The notes under the pieces: generated by a model | What the model was told of the DNA's origin: nothing | Databases searched by the model: none | What the model saw: only the letters and a program-made list of their open reading frames with translations | Made by a program: the position numbers and the translations under genes | Part shown: positions 41,201 to 41,615 of the stretch, in pieces | Position numbering within the stretch: position 1 is the first letter of the stretch | Layout: every line of letters begins with the position of its first letter | DNA from: Elusimicrobiota bacterium | GTDB lineage: Bacteria; Elusimicrobiota; Elusimicrobia; Elusimicrobiales; UBA9959 | Direction: 5' to 3' | DNA length: 41,615 nucleotides | NCBI GenBank assembly: GCA_016208085.1 | Contig: JACQYT010000059.1 | Coordinates: 34,328-75,942, forward strand

Positions 41201-41615
41201 CGCGGTTTTCTGCGAGAAGTCCAGCCCCGTAGTGGAAAGCGGGTAGACTATCGAAACCTCGGTTGACTTTTTGAAATCGTAGCTGAAACTCAGGACCTGC
41301 TGCGTACCTTCGGAGGTGGACGCGGGGTTTATCGCGTTGGCTTTCACGTTCTCGCTGTACCAGTCCAGGTCCGGCGGATCCGCTGGGCCGCTGGCCGGGT
41401 TCGCCGCTATGCGCCAGAAATTGGCGTCCAGCGGCGCGCTGTCGTCCTGTTTTATGCCTTCCATATTGTCTATCAGCGCAAAATCGTTTAAATTGGGATC
41501 GAGCCTGGACAGGGCCACTTCGCCGGACAGGTTTGTGCGCAGACCCAGCAGGTTCAGGCTTTTAACCTGGGCGTCGCCCTCGTAGACCAGCATGCTGTTG
41601 GCGAGGTCCGTTACA
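38293..41615 (-). CDS. SprA-like outer membrane translocon protein, partial and frameshifted
   Basis: At least 1100 residues of a large outer-membrane protein run leftward from beyond the right edge. FALIDNMEGIKQDD resembles the DNFEG region of SprA. The Asp/Asn-rich SEDLNQNGRLDPADL, repeated WHTLYAPI and GWRLYTI beta modules, VTVYINEIHLAEPIGR and long alternating strands (SLNIGALPKLGFNYGKSRTDY onward) follow the order of SprA, the type IX secretion channel. The main frame runs out at 38339, but a shift by one base near 38441-38450 restores a typical barrel ending (NLRLAFNAGLQRLWNKHLK, then DDYFSYQFGGTLTFQF, stop at 38293), with a terminal Phe. One extra base in the sequence explains the break. 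The N-terminal part is missing because of the window edge. The SprA call is by motif order and is moderately firm. Confidence 0.65.

Overview
The window looks like chromosomal DNA of a Gram-negative (two-membrane) bacterium of moderately high GC content. It encodes lipoproteins, predicted outer-membrane barrels (PorV-like and SprA-like), an alpha-2-macroglobulin and a PBP1C. The mix of type IX secretion-like parts, tail-fibre-like surface proteins and genes without Shine-Dalgarno sites suggests a lineage such as Elusimicrobiota or a neighbour of the Fibrobacterota-Chlorobi-Bacteroidota group. That assignment is inference from gene style, not from a marker gene.

Layout. 1-3.8 kb: an MFS permease on the minus strand, a decayed IS1380-type element with perfect 22-bp terminal repeats, the stump of a gene next to it, and an RDD membrane protein. 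4.1-11.6 kb: a plus-strand housekeeping run with a small exported protein, a PilZ protein, a ZapB-like coiled coil, ZapA, RarA, XseA, XseB, TlyA, a radical SAM/SPASM protein, and a methyltransferase-TPR gene that carries one extra base. 11.6-19.3 kb: a secretory and cell-surface block with two lipoproteins, an exported protein ending in a type IX-style sorting domain, a PorV-like barrel with a TPR tail, a periplasmic TPR protein and a tail-fibre-like surface protein. 19.4-24.2 kb: an RNA m5U methyltransferase (minus), a membrane sensor with only an extracytoplasmic domain, and an exported GH13 enzyme. 24.4-35.2 kb: an alpha-2-macroglobulin of 1875 residues flanked on both sides by DUF4143-type AAA ATPases, the second lying between it and pbpC. 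35.5-41.6 kb: a cytoplasmic GH13 enzyme, comF (minus) and a SprA-like outer-membrane protein (minus) that runs off the right edge.

Working together. The sorting-domain protein, the PorV-like protein and the SprA-like protein fit a type IX secretion-like export route. Alpha-2-macroglobulin and PBP1C form the familiar periplasmic trapping and repair pair, here split by an ATPase gene. ZapA with its coiled-coil neighbour, RarA and exonuclease VII form a division and DNA-maintenance cluster.

The least ordinary content is non-coding. There are about ten arrays of degenerate 7-bp repeats, many sharing the pattern GGNTRAA on one strand. They sit at gene starts, gene ends and inside signal-peptide codons, and three are paired with a nearby inverted array. 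There are also seven copies of a CCCGAAAATT-type hairpin, some joined to a conserved arm of about 55 bp. Two two-hairpin palindromes bounded by TGTAGCG/CGCTACA carry paired base changes, and two direct repeats flank the RNA methyltransferase gene. Several genes have a TATAAT-like box so close to the ATG that their messages may be leaderless.
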